DNA from: W0P28-013 sp963658575
Lineage (GTDB): Bacteria > Bacteroidota > Bacteroidia > Bacteroidales > Paludibacteraceae
Direction of reading: 5' to 3'
Assembly (NCBI GenBank): GCA_963658575.1
Contig: CAVKQB010000046.1
Coordinates: 1-18,685 of the forward strand
Length of the DNA stretch: 18,685 nt
Position numbers and translations under genes: made by a program. Positions 7,884 through 14,782 of this stretch are shown one piece after another. The notes beneath the pieces are model-generated. The model was not told the origin of the DNA. It did not search any database and worked only from the letters and a program-made list of their open reading frames with translations. Position 1 is the stretch's first letter; every line of letters starts with the position of its first letter.

Positions 7884-8909
7884 TTACTCCCACGCTTTAT
7901 CTTGCTGATACTCGCCAAATAGTCCCCAGCGGCACATGGAAGCGTAAATTGGTGTATCTAATTTGTACGCTTTGCGCAATTTCTGTGGGTCAATCGTCCA
8001 CAGTCCCTCCACAAGAATATTGTCTGCACCGTCCTTGATGAGGACATCTACCTCCTGCTTGCCTATACAACAAGCAAGCGAAACATAGGTGTCGCATTGG
8101 TTTTGTAGTGCGTAGTTCTTGGCAAGTTTGCGTGCTGCGAGGTTGAGAGTAAGGTCGGCTTTCGAAGCGTCTTTCGTCCAAGGAGAGCCACCGCCTATCT
8201 TGCAATTTCCTCCGTAGAAATCCACAGCAAGTTTGCGACCTGTCGTTCCACAGTCTGCTATTGATGAGTGTGCTACATAACTACCTGTGCCGTTTACGAT
8301 GAGCGCATACTTGCCTTTTACCTGTGAGCGAACAAACTGCTCGACCGTCTGTGTGTCCTGTTCGGGCAACAGTGGTATGGCGACGATAATCTTTGTTATC
8401 ACATTATCATCGGTAATGACTTGTGTTTTAATGTCAAGCCCACCTATGCCACTATCGAAAAGAACCTTACAGAGTCGCTTGGCTATGGTGTGGTCGAGCG
8501 GCATACCTGCCGTTTCCTTGATAAACGAGCAATGACCAAAGAATATACCTTGGTCGCCCCACCCACGTAACCCCTGTGCTATCTGTGGGGATTGTTGACC
8601 AATGTACGAAGTAACATTGAGTGCTTCTCCATAGATGCAGTTGTCATGTCCCCAGTGGTCTGCATAGGCTTTGGTGTAGCCTATATCATTCACGGCTGCA
8701 CGGACAAACGAAGCAATTTCGTCATTGGAAAAGCGCACCTTGCTACTTACCTCACCCGCAAGCGTAACATTGTAGTCTTTGATTTGTACCTCTACGGCAT
8801 AGCGAGTAGATGGGTCTTTTTCGATATACCTGTCGAGCAGATACTGACTGATGTAGTCTGCTATTTTGTCAGGGTGCCCGAGCGACACATATTCTGAAAA
8901 GTGTATCAT
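7884..8909 (-). CDS. metK: Phage-encoded S-adenosylmethionine synthetase (MetK family)
   Basis: 341 residues, diverged and shorter than bacterial MetK (about 380-390), but the active site looks complete. Visible elements are SLGHPDKIAD (9-18, with the catalytic His and Asp/Lys), AGE (51-53), GDQG (metal/substrate Asp), GLDIKTQV (the Lys before QV), DCGTTGRKLAVDFYGG (Arg-Lys), and GGGSPWTKDASKADL (Lys, Lys, Asp). The usual AFSGKD has become SPWTKD. The loop that gates the active site in MetK, just before GDQG, is about seven residues shorter. It makes SAM from methionine and ATP. It is first in its operon, 28 bases before the ParB-like gene and 23 bases after the predicted transcription start. 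The only SAM user visible is the radical SAM enzyme; no methyltransferase is seen. Confidence 0.93.
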   Translation of the reverse strand: MIHFSEYVSLGHPDKIADYISQYLLDRYIEKDPSTRYAVEVQIKDYNVTLAGEVSSKVRFSNDEIASFVRAAVNDIGYTKAYADHWGHDNCIYGEALNVTSYIGQQSPQIAQGLRGWGDQGIFFGHCSFIKETAGMPLDHTIAKRLCKVLFDSGIGGLDIKTQVITDDNVITKIIVAIPLLPEQDTQTVEQFVRSQVKGKYALIVNGTGSYVAHSSIADCGTTGRKLAVDFYGGNCKIGGGSPWTKDASKADLTLNLAARKLAKNYALQNQCDTYVSLACCIGKQEVDVLIKDGADNILVEGLWTIDPQKLRKAYKLDTPIYASMCRWGLFGEYQQDKAWE

Positions 8910-9025
8910 AACTGCTGTTTTTGTGAAAAATACTGCGCAAATATACGTAAATTTTTCTTAATGCGCAATTATTTCGTGTATTTTGTGCATTTTGCGCCTC
9001 TTCACTGTCTTATGCCGCTTTTAGT
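8910..9025. other. AT-rich intergenic region before metK
   Basis: 116 bases between the start of metK and the end of the DnaA-like gene. It holds the metK promoter, two direct GCGCAA copies (8935-8940 and 8963-8968) and one inverted copy (TTTGCGC at 8991-8997). The pair 8963-8968 / 8992-8997 could form a hairpin with a loop of about 23 bases, but no T-run follows, so it does not look like a terminator. Confidence 0.6.
8938..8968 (-). promoter_or_regulatory. Predicted Bacteroidota-type promoter for the metK-to-head operon
   Basis: Read on the minus strand, a -33 element TTG (8968-8966) is followed after 20 bases by TATATTTG (8945-8938), matching the Bacteroidota -7 consensus TAnnTTTG. The predicted transcription start is near 8932, about 23 bases upstream of the metK ATG. 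TTGCGC is repeated over both promoter elements, which suggests a regulator could sit on them. Confidence 0.6.
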
Positions 9026-9673
9026 TCAGTTAATTGTGCGTTTAATTATTTCTTCGAGTCGGTCGGTCTCGACGGTAATGGTGGGGTCGCATTCCGCATC
9101 GACATCGCCGACGAGGTGCGCTGTCAGGTTAAAGCACTCGATGCTTGCGCTGCCGCTGTATGTGCAGTAGCCAGGTACGTCGTAGTCCCCGCTGTCGTGA
9201 TACTCGCTGTCGGTGCGCACATACACATCGCCGCCAACCAAGTTCACAACGCCATCTTTTTCGTACTCGTAATCAAAACTGACACACGCTCCGTCGCTGT
9301 TAAAATCTATTTCATCAACAACACGTTCGGCAATGCGTTCGGTATAATCTTCGGCATTCAGCAGTCGGCGTGCGCGGTGCAGTTTTGCTGTCAGTGCTTT
9401 GTCGCGGTTTTCGAGCGCGTCGATAGTGCGATTGGCGTGTAGTACAGTCGAGCGGTTTCGCTTGACGAGCGTAGCAATTACGTCGGGCTGCACCTGCTTC
9501 TCGGTCAGTAGTGTGCAGAGGCTCATACGAGCATCTGCTACATTGCGGTGACGGTCGCGTGCCACCAGTGCTGCGCGGTCAATCTCAAATGCCGTACAGA
9601 TGCTCTCTGTCGCACGTTTCAAAAGCCGTTGCTGCATTCGTTTTTGTTTCATTAGTTCAATTAGTTCATTCAT
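9026..9673 (-). CDS. Protein with DnaA domain-IV-like helix-turn-helix plus unknown C-terminal domain
   Basis: 215 residues. Residues 20-88 resemble the DNA-binding domain IV of DnaA: a helix ICTAFEI, then RHRNVADARMSLCTLL (the RelaMyL-type helix), then a second part VIATLVKRNRSTVLHANRTI matching the DnaA signature (G.R.hTTVlHA). No AAA+ ATPase domain is present. Residues about 115-215 form a different, acidic and Gly/Tyr-rich region (DFNSDGACVSFDYEYEKDGV, then VYVRTDSEYHDSGDYDVPGY) that I do not recognise as a named domain. It lies 21 bases after the primase-helicase gene, in the replication block. By inference it binds the phage origin or DnaA boxes, either to start phage replication or to compete with host DnaA. 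Confidence 0.7.
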   Translation of the reverse strand: MNELIELMKQKRMQQRLLKRATESICTAFEIDRAALVARDRHRNVADARMSLCTLLTEKQVQPDVIATLVKRNRSTVLHANRTIDALENRDKALTAKLHRARRLLNAEDYTERIAERVVDEIDFNSDGACVSFDYEYEKDGVVNLVGGDVYVRTDSEYHDSGDYDVPGYCTYSGSASIECFNLTAHLVGDVDAECDPTITVETDRLEEIIKRTIN

Positions 9674-9694
9674 AGTTAGTGTTTTTTTGTCTGT

Positions 9695-11530
9695 TTAGAA
9701 TGGGCAATCGTCGTCGTCATCATCGTCCGTATCAAAGTCGAACAATGCGGCTTCTGCTGCTGCTATCTGGTTCTGTTCTTGTTTGTCGATGAGGTGGTTG
9801 GAGTTGTCCCATTGTGGTTCTTGACCCTCCACCAGCGGTGTGTAGCGGCCGTTGTTGAGGTTGTATTTGAAATAGGCCGTACCGACCTGTCCGAGATGGC
9901 GGAATTTGACTTTTGACACACGCACCTCGACACGCTCCTGCAAACGGTCGCGGTGGACGATGATGCCAAAATCGCATTTGTTGTAGAAATGAGCCGAACC
10001 GCTGATGTCGTAGAGTGTTGGCACTTCGATAGTGCCGTCCTTGGTTTTGGGCTGCTTGGTAGGGTGCGCCATCAGAATTACCAGCACATCGTTTTGCTGT
10101 GCAAAGTTTGTCAAGCGGTCGAGAACGCCACTGATATATTGTGTCTCGCTGCGCGTGCCTTGTTCGTTTTCGAGGCGGTTGTATGGGTCGATGACCAACG
10201 CTTTGATGCCGCGCTTGCGCACAAGATATTTGGCGCGTTCAAGAATACTGTCTAATCGAAAGTCGCTCTTGGGACAAATGAAGAAAAAGTCTCGTTCGAG
10301 GTGCATTTTCACTTGGCGATACTCGTTGTATGGAAGTGTTTGTCTGCCAAATTTGCGCCCTGTAAATTTCTCAATCAACTTCGAGGCGTGGTAGGCGAGC
10401 GGTGCGTTTTCGGGGCTGAAATAAGCAAACCGCCAGCCGTAGCGCATATTCAGCCGTTCGGCTATCTCGTCAATAAACTCTGATTTGCCCGACCCTGGAA
10501 TACCTGTAACGACACACAGCCGTTTGGTCTCGAAAGATAGCAGTTCGTCAAAATTAGCGTGTCCAATGGTAACGCCTTTCTGCCAACCGCTTTCAAAGAG
10601 GGCGTCGAGGCTCTGCTCGAAATCCGACACCGAAAACACGCCGTCAATCTTGATGTCTTGCGCGTTCTCAAGGCATTGCAGTAGGCTTTCCTTTCCATAC
10701 TTTTGCAGGTGTTCGTTAGCATCTTTGCAGCCGTCGCCATACTCAACAATTTTGCAACGCTCTGCACCGAAACGGCGGAGGAGTTCATCGCGGAGGAGCG
10801 TGCCTTTGGTGTCAGTGTCGGAAGCAATGTAGATAGTCTGCTTGTCGTCGAAATAGTCTTCGAGATAGTCGTCAAGATAGGTGAGGTTGGCATTTGCACC
10901 ATTCGGAACACTAACAACATCGTGCCGCCCACACTCATAGAACGAAAGAGCGTCCATCTCTCCCTCCGTGATGATACATTCGGGTGTGTCCTTAATAGCG
11001 TCAATATTGTATGGCAGAAGTTCTGCTCCTTGGCACAATTTGAAGCACTTGTCGCCTGTGCGGAACTTTGTATTGACGAGTTCACCGTCGTGGTAGTAGT
11101 TGAATTGCACGGTATTGAACTCTTTGCCCTTTTGCGGCATAAACTCCATACCCTCTGTTACACGCATAGCCTCTATGGTCTGTCGGCTTATGCCACGAGA
11201 CGCGAACCACGCAAGAGCCTTGTCGGATATTGCGGCGTTGTGGTGTGGCTTGGGTTTTGCATATACTTTGGGCTCGCGCTTGATAGGGCGTTCCGTGTAC
11301 CACGCTTGCTGTTGCGCCCATCGTTTGCGTTCGTCGTCGGAAAAGTCCACGGCGGAGCCGCAGAAGCCACAATAATGGCACAGAAATTCGCCTGTGGCAA
11401 GATTGCACGATAAACTCTTGTCGCTCTTGTCGTGCCGCGTTTGGTGGCATTGTGGGCAATACACTTTGATGTTACCCGTTGTGCGGTTGTGCGGCACTTC
11501 AATGCCATATTTTCTCCAATTGATGTTCAT
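9695..11530 (-). CDS. Phage primase-helicase (zinc ribbon, Toprim, RecA-like helicase)
   Basis: 611 residues from the ATG at 11530; an upstream ATG at 11548 adds six residues, but 11530 overlaps the previous stop as ATGA and is preferred. Domain order: zinc ribbon with CPQC (25-28) and CHYC (51-54); Toprim primase core with ITEGEMDALS (187-196) and SDTDTKGT (237-244); then a SF4/RecA-type helicase with Walker A GIPGSGKSE (343-351), Walker B ALVIDPYNRLE (444-454), ILMAHPTKQP (485-494), and an SGSAHFYNKCDFGIIVHRDR motif near 510-529. This is the T7 gp4/Twinkle plan: it unwinds the fork and primes lagging-strand synthesis. The C-terminus is a run of aspartates ending CPF, like the tip of SSB. 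No SSB or DNA polymerase is visible nearby, so host ones are probably used. Confidence 0.93.
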   Translation of the reverse strand: MNINWRKYGIEVPHNRTTGNIKVYCPQCHQTRHDKSDKSLSCNLATGEFLCHYCGFCGSAVDFSDDERKRWAQQQAWYTERPIKREPKVYAKPKPHHNAAISDKALAWFASRGISRQTIEAMRVTEGMEFMPQKGKEFNTVQFNYYHDGELVNTKFRTGDKCFKLCQGAELLPYNIDAIKDTPECIITEGEMDALSFYECGRHDVVSVPNGANANLTYLDDYLEDYFDDKQTIYIASDTDTKGTLLRDELLRRFGAERCKIVEYGDGCKDANEHLQKYGKESLLQCLENAQDIKIDGVFSVSDFEQSLDALFESGWQKGVTIGHANFDELLSFETKRLCVVTGIPGSGKSEFIDEIAERLNMRYGWRFAYFSPENAPLAYHASKLIEKFTGRKFGRQTLPYNEYRQVKMHLERDFFFICPKSDFRLDSILERAKYLVRKRGIKALVIDPYNRLENEQGTRSETQYISGVLDRLTNFAQQNDVLVILMAHPTKQPKTKDGTIEVPTLYDISGSAHFYNKCDFGIIVHRDRLQERVEVRVSKVKFRHLGQVGTAYFKYNLNNGRYTPLVEGQEPQWDNSNHLIDKQEQNQIAAAEAALFDFDTDDDDDDDCPF

Positions 11531-12273
11531 AGTCCCGCTGGTATCCAAGAGTTTGATTCACGAGAGAATACGGTGTCGCTGCTGGGGCGCGGTGGTGCTG
11601 ACATCGGTACAGGTGGTAGGTTGCCCGTCCCGTAGCGGCGTTGGCCGTCGTTGTCGATATATTCGCCTACGCCAAGGCTTGCGCTGTTGTTTGCTTTGGC
11701 TTTCGAACCGCCGTTGCGCTGCTCCCAAGTGCGCACACAGGCTTGCCAGTCTTTAATTTGGGTATTGCCGTATTTCCAGCCGCGTGCAGCATAAAAATCG
11801 ACAAAGTGTTGAGCATCTATACCATTGCCACGCTCTTTGCAATATGCCGCTACATCTTCGACAGAGGGAGGAACAAAGCGAGCGACGGGGGCGCGTTTTG
11901 TGTCTATAACTCCATTTCCATTCCTTTCCATTTCCTTTTCCACTCCTATTCCATTCCTTTCCTGTATTGTTTTGCTTTTGTTTTGCTCGGTGTTTGCTAT
12001 TTTTTTGCTTGCGTTGCTGTTCCCGATATTGCGACTGATTCCAAGACCATTATTGCCGCCTTGCCGCCCCGCTTTCGAGCGTTCTATAGAGCGATTTAAG
12101 ATTGGTTTGATAAGCGTCCAATAGCCTTGTTGGGTTGGGTCGGAAAATTGCGGCTCGTTGTCCGAAAATGCGTATTCGCACATTGCCTTGAGCATCTTGC
12201 CACAGCCGTCGTCGGGGAGATAGCGCAACGCTTCGTAGTACGAGGCGAAAAAAGTGAAACTATTTGCTGCCAT
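11527..12273 (-). CDS. DUF6291-like phage replication protein
   Basis: 248 residues. The N-terminal 75 residues (FTFFASYYEALRYLPDDGCG, then a YWTLIKPILNRSIERS helix) match the DUF6291-type domain found in phage replication genes. A Asn/Lys/Ser/Glu-rich linker (about 76-128) follows. Then comes a small domain FVPPSVEDVAAYCKERGNGI through HFVDFYAARGWKYGNTQIKD and a WQACVRTWEQRNG end (about 130-185), which recurs in Bacteroidota phage replication proteins. The tail is Pro/Ser rich. Its stop overlaps the primase-helicase start, so the two are probably made together; a helicase-loader or origin-binding role is plausible but not shown. The linker DNA contains short imperfect repeats (GGAATGGAAATGGA type), giving repeated Asn-Gly/Glu-Arg-Asn residues. 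Confidence 0.72.
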   Translation of the reverse strand: MAANSFTFFASYYEALRYLPDDGCGKMLKAMCEYAFSDNEPQFSDPTQQGYWTLIKPILNRSIERSKAGRQGGNNGLGISRNIGNSNASKKIANTEQNKSKTIQERNGIGVEKEMERNGNGVIDTKRAPVARFVPPSVEDVAAYCKERGNGIDAQHFVDFYAARGWKYGNTQIKDWQACVRTWEQRNGGSKAKANNSASLGVGEYIDNDGQRRYGTGNLPPVPMSAPPRPSSDTVFSRESNSWIPAGL

Positions 12274-12303
12274 TGTTGTCTTTTTTTGAAAAAGGCTCTA
12301 TGG

Positions 12304-12414
12304 TTAGGCTAAGACCTCGCTACAGCATTTGCGTTGCGCCGCCTTTCGGTTGGCGCAGCCGTGCATAGAGCCAATGTTTGTTTGTGCCGCTTGTATTGCT
12401 GTTTTTTTGGTCAT
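12304..12414 (-). CDS. Possible 36-residue small protein
   Basis: The 153-base gap between the YqaJ and DUF6291-like genes can encode MTKKTAIQAAQTNIGSMHGC and 16 further residues, a basic peptide with three cysteines. It starts 12 bases after the YqaJ stop, which fits the close packing of this operon. There is no recognised domain, and a strong hairpin lies inside it, so the region may be untranslated instead. Confidence 0.3.
   Translation of the reverse strand: MTKKTAIQAAQTNIGSMHGCANRKAAQRKCCSEVLA
12335..12357 (-). other. Stable hairpin in the YqaJ-DUF6291 gap
   Basis: TGCGCC (12335-12340) pairs with GGCGCA (12352-12357). Inner GCC/GGT pairs extend it around a TTTC loop, with one unpaired T. 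There is no T-run on either strand, so it is not a simple terminator. It could be an RNA processing or stability element in the early transcript. Confidence 0.5.
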
Positions 12415-12426
12415 CGCGGCTGAATT

Positions 12427-13362
12427 TTATTTGAGAAGAAACCGCCGTGCTCCTTGCACAGGCAGCGTAAATTCGTCGGCAATGTGCGGGTATTTTTCGC
12501 GCAGCAATTTGGTGTCGAGTGCCATCGACGGTTTGGGGGCTTTCCAAGTGGCAAGCGTTTCGCCGCCGTAGGTGATTGCTTCGGCATCGTTGAACGCCAT
12601 CTTTAATTTGTTCTCTAAATCTACCTTGTGCGCGTCCATCGCAGCCATCTGCTTTTTGAGGTCTTTCAACTCCTTGTAAGCCTCAAATAGTTCGTCGCCA
12701 ACCTCTACCTGTTTGCCGTCGGTGTGGCGATTGTATTTTGTCAGCACATCTTGTACGCAGATAGCATCTGGCTCTTTTTTTCCCAATACATTGTCTTTCC
12801 AAAAGCGTTCGACCTCTTCGACCAACCACGCATAAAAGTCGGGCGCAAATGTGATGTCCTTGTAACCGAACTCGCGCCCGCTACATAACCACGCCAGCGA
12901 ACCTTGCGTGTAGCCTGCCACACCAAGATTCATCTGTACTTGGCAGAACCAATGCTTGGGCAGGTCGTCGGGGTCGATGCTCCGCTGCGTTGTCTTACAT
13001 TCGAGAATCCCCTTGTCGTTGTTGCGCTTACTGCCCAACCAAAATGTGCGGTCGGGACTGACACGGAGGAACGGCTTTTCGGGGTCGACGAACATAAAAT
13101 CGTCCTTGCTACTGTTGATGATTGTGCGCCCGCTGGCATCGGCATAGAAGTGCGCTACAGCATCTTCGAGATAGTGTCCTGCTTTCATCGCAAAATTTTC
13201 GGGTTGTGCAGGGTCTATTCCCAACTTTTTGCGCCATAGTTGGTAGGGCGTTTCCCACGGATTAAGTCCTACAACGCTCGCCACCTCGCTTGCGCCAATG
13301 CCGTCTTTTCGGGCGTTCAACCACTCCTGACGGTTTTTGAAATTTAGTCGTGTGCGTTCCAT
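12427..13362 (-). CDS. YqaJ-family phage exonuclease
   Basis: 311 residues from the ATG at 13362. An in-frame start at 13482 would add 40 very basic residues that only reflect the overlapping recombinase gene, so it is rejected. The YqaJ viral recombinase fold shows RQEWLNARKDGIGASEVASV (11-30) followed by VGLNPW, AGHYLEDAVA (61-70), the catalytic SPDRTFWLG (102-110) and L-E121-C-K123-TT, and HWFCQVQMNLGVAGY (137-151); this is the PD-(D/E)xK core. The C-terminal third is helical (LKDLKKQMAAMDAHKVDLEN, 222-241, probable coiled coil). It degrades one strand of double-stranded ends for homologous recombination and acts with a single-strand annealing protein, here encoded 16 bases upstream. All expected catalytic residues are present. 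Confidence 0.92.
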   Translation of the reverse strand: MERTRLNFKNRQEWLNARKDGIGASEVASVVGLNPWETPYQLWRKKLGIDPAQPENFAMKAGHYLEDAVAHFYADASGRTIINSSKDDFMFVDPEKPFLRVSPDRTFWLGSKRNNDKGILECKTTQRSIDPDDLPKHWFCQVQMNLGVAGYTQGSLAWLCSGREFGYKDITFAPDFYAWLVEEVERFWKDNVLGKKEPDAICVQDVLTKYNRHTDGKQVEVGDELFEAYKELKDLKKQMAAMDAHKVDLENKLKMAFNDAEAITYGGETLATWKAPKPSMALDTKLLREKYPHIADEFTLPVQGARRFLLK

Positions 13363-13378
13363 TGTTCGTAGTTTTCTG

Positions 13379-14194
13379 TTAGAGAACATTATCTGCCATC
13401 GCCGCAGCAGCGCGGTCTTTCGCCGTTTCTGCTTTCTTTTGTGCCGCCGCCCTTTTCTTGGCTTCGGCCAGCGGAAGCGCAAACAATTCCTCGACGGTCG
13501 AGCCGCCCTCGTTTATGGCGTTTATCGCACCGCGCAGGTTGAACAACGCCTGATTGTCGATGCTCTCTACCGTTTGTGCGCCGCAATAGAAAAGTGCCTG
13601 CTCTTCGGTGATATTGAATTTCTTGATGTAATCCAACATAGCAGCACGGCGACTTGCCAAATCCTTGGTCGAACCAACGGCCACAGCCTTTATTTCGTCG
13701 GTAACTTTCTTGGTGATTGCTTTCGGCACGACTTTCATCACGGCGTTGCGAAACGCTATTGCGCTGGCGGCATTGCCAGTAACGACCTGCATATCTTCCG
13801 AATAGGTTTTGCCGTACTTGTCGGTGATGCGCCGCTTTACTTCGACACTTATTGCAAGGTTCGTTTCGAGGTCGTGCGCCACGCCTTGTGCCGTGATGGT
13901 TTTGCCGTCGTTCCCGATGATACGCGTAGCAACACGGAGGTTGCCCCACGCGCCTGCGACTATTTCGGCGAAACGAACGCTTACGCCCTCGATAGGGTTA
14001 TTGCCGCGTGCCAACGAATAAAAGCACTCTTGCGCGGTTTCTACATCCATCTCGCCATAGGTGCGAATGGTGTTCAATACTTTTGCGACATCGCGCGGAT
14101 GACGCTTGGCGGTGGCAATTTGTACATCAACCTCCGCACGGTCGATGGCCTGTATCACATCAACCGATTTCACTTCGATGATTTCATTCTGCAT
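13379..14194 (-). CDS. Putative phage single-strand annealing / recombination protein
   Basis: 271 residues in the slot where RecT/Erf-type annealing proteins accompany YqaJ. The core (residues 25-165) includes ATAKRHPRDVAKVLNTIRTY, ARGNNPIEGVSVRFAEIVAG, NLRVATRIIGNDGKTITAQG, and VTGNAASAIAFRNAVMKVVP. These are well-conserved patches I know from Bacteroidota and other phages as uncharacterised recombination-associated proteins. The pattern is not classical RecT, Erf or Sak, but the fold may be Red-beta-like. The C-terminal 40 residues are Ala/Lys-rich and probably helical or disordered. It lies 16 bases before the YqaJ gene and 23 bases after the HTH gene. Likely role: anneals strands exposed by YqaJ during recombination-dependent replication. 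This rests mainly on partnership. Confidence 0.65.
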   Translation of the reverse strand: MQNEIIEVKSVDVIQAIDRAEVDVQIATAKRHPRDVAKVLNTIRTYGEMDVETAQECFYSLARGNNPIEGVSVRFAEIVAGAWGNLRVATRIIGNDGKTITAQGVAHDLETNLAISVEVKRRITDKYGKTYSEDMQVVTGNAASAIAFRNAVMKVVPKAITKKVTDEIKAVAVGSTKDLASRRAAMLDYIKKFNITEEQALFYCGAQTVESIDNQALFNLRGAINAINEGGSTVEELFALPLAEAKKRAAAQKKAETAKDRAAAAMADNVL

Positions 14195-14217
14195 AACTCT
14201 ACAGATTTTCTTGTGGT

Positions 14218-14577
14218 CTAACGCCTTTCCACATTGGCTTGTCTCAATTTATGAGTAGCGCAGTAGGTCTCTGCTTCACTCTCAATTTGCTCTTGGCTTT
14301 TGATAGGCGACTCTTTCAGCCATTCGTCGAGTGCCGCCTTGTCGAAGAAAATTTTGCGCCCACGCTTGAAATGTGGCACTTGCTTTTGACTTGTCAGTTT
14401 GTACAAATACCCCTTACTGTAGTGCGTATAGGCAACCGCTTCCTCAAGGTCAAGCGTTTCCTTGTTGAACATCAGTTGGCGTTGTTCTTGCAGCATTTGC
14501 TCGATAACAGCAAGCCGTACCGAAATCTCTTCAAGTCGGTCAGTCTCCATAATCGTCGAATTGTTTGCTGATTTCAC
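14218..14577 (-). CDS. Excisionase/MerR-type helix-turn-helix protein
   Basis: 119 residues from the ATG at 14577, or 110 from the ATG at 14550 (METDRLEE), which overlaps the upstream gene less and may be the true start. Residues 10-40 form an amphipathic helix, likely a dimerising coiled coil (RLAVIEQMLQEQRQLMFNKE). The HTH_17/excisionase-like domain follows: LDLEEAVAYTHYSKGYLYKL (42-61), then VPHFKRGRKIFFDKAALDEWL (71-91), the winged-helix plan with the FKRGRKI wing typical of phage excisionases and DNA-binding regulators of Bacteroidota mobile elements. The tail is charged. It may control excision or early transcription. No integrase is in the window to test the excisionase role. Confidence 0.78.
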   Translation of the reverse strand: MKSANNSTIMETDRLEEISVRLAVIEQMLQEQRQLMFNKETLDLEEAVAYTHYSKGYLYKLTSQKQVPHFKRGRKIFFDKAALDEWLKESPIKSQEQIESEAETYCATHKLRQANVERR

Positions 14578-14782
14578 GAAACAAACCGTGCTTGCCGCAC
14601 GTCTTTCCTACATATATTGCCGCTGCCAAACTGACAAATGCGGCAACCTTTAAGCCGATTATCGCCTCAAACGACACATCGGGCATCTCTTCGCTCACGA
14701 TGAGCGCAAACGACAGCCAGCCCCATACTACCAACACCACGAGCAGTGCCCATTGTGCTACTTGTTTTGCACGCATTTTCAT
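14540..14782 (-). CDS. Small two-helix membrane protein
   Basis: 80 residues. Two hydrophobic segments are clear: VAQWALLVVLVVWGWLSFAL (8-27) and AIIGLKVAAFVSLAAAIYVG (40-59). They are joined by an acidic loop and followed by a short charged tail (KTCGKHGLFREISKQFDDYGD). The start is Lys/Arg-rich, which favours an N-in, C-in hairpin. Its ATG overlaps the stop of the upstream gene (14779-14782), and its stop overlaps the start of the HTH gene. No family is recognised. Early phage membrane proteins of this size sometimes block superinfection or act in lysis control; neither can be shown here. Confidence 0.72.
   Translation of the reverse strand: MKMRAKQVAQWALLVVLVVWGWLSFALIVSEEMPDVSFEAIIGLKVAAFVSLAAAIYVGKTCGKHGLFREISKQFDDYGD

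Noticed and set aside
10703..11413. 236-residue open frame on the plus strand
   Set aside because: Antisense to the primase-helicase, whose zinc ribbon, Toprim and helicase motifs prove the minus frame is real.
13363..13482. Upstream start for the YqaJ exonuclease adding 40 residues
   Set aside because: The added stretch is extremely basic and overlaps the recombinase gene in another frame; the ATG at 13362 leaves a normal 16-base spacing and a typical N-terminus.
13337..14221. 294-residue open frame on the plus strand
   Set aside because: Antisense to the putative annealing protein; longer than the real gene only by chance, no recognisable domain.
9050..14550. Shared ETDRLEE residues at the end of the DnaA-like protein and the start of the HTH protein
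   Set aside because: Only about 26 bases are similar with several differences; too short to argue for common origin.
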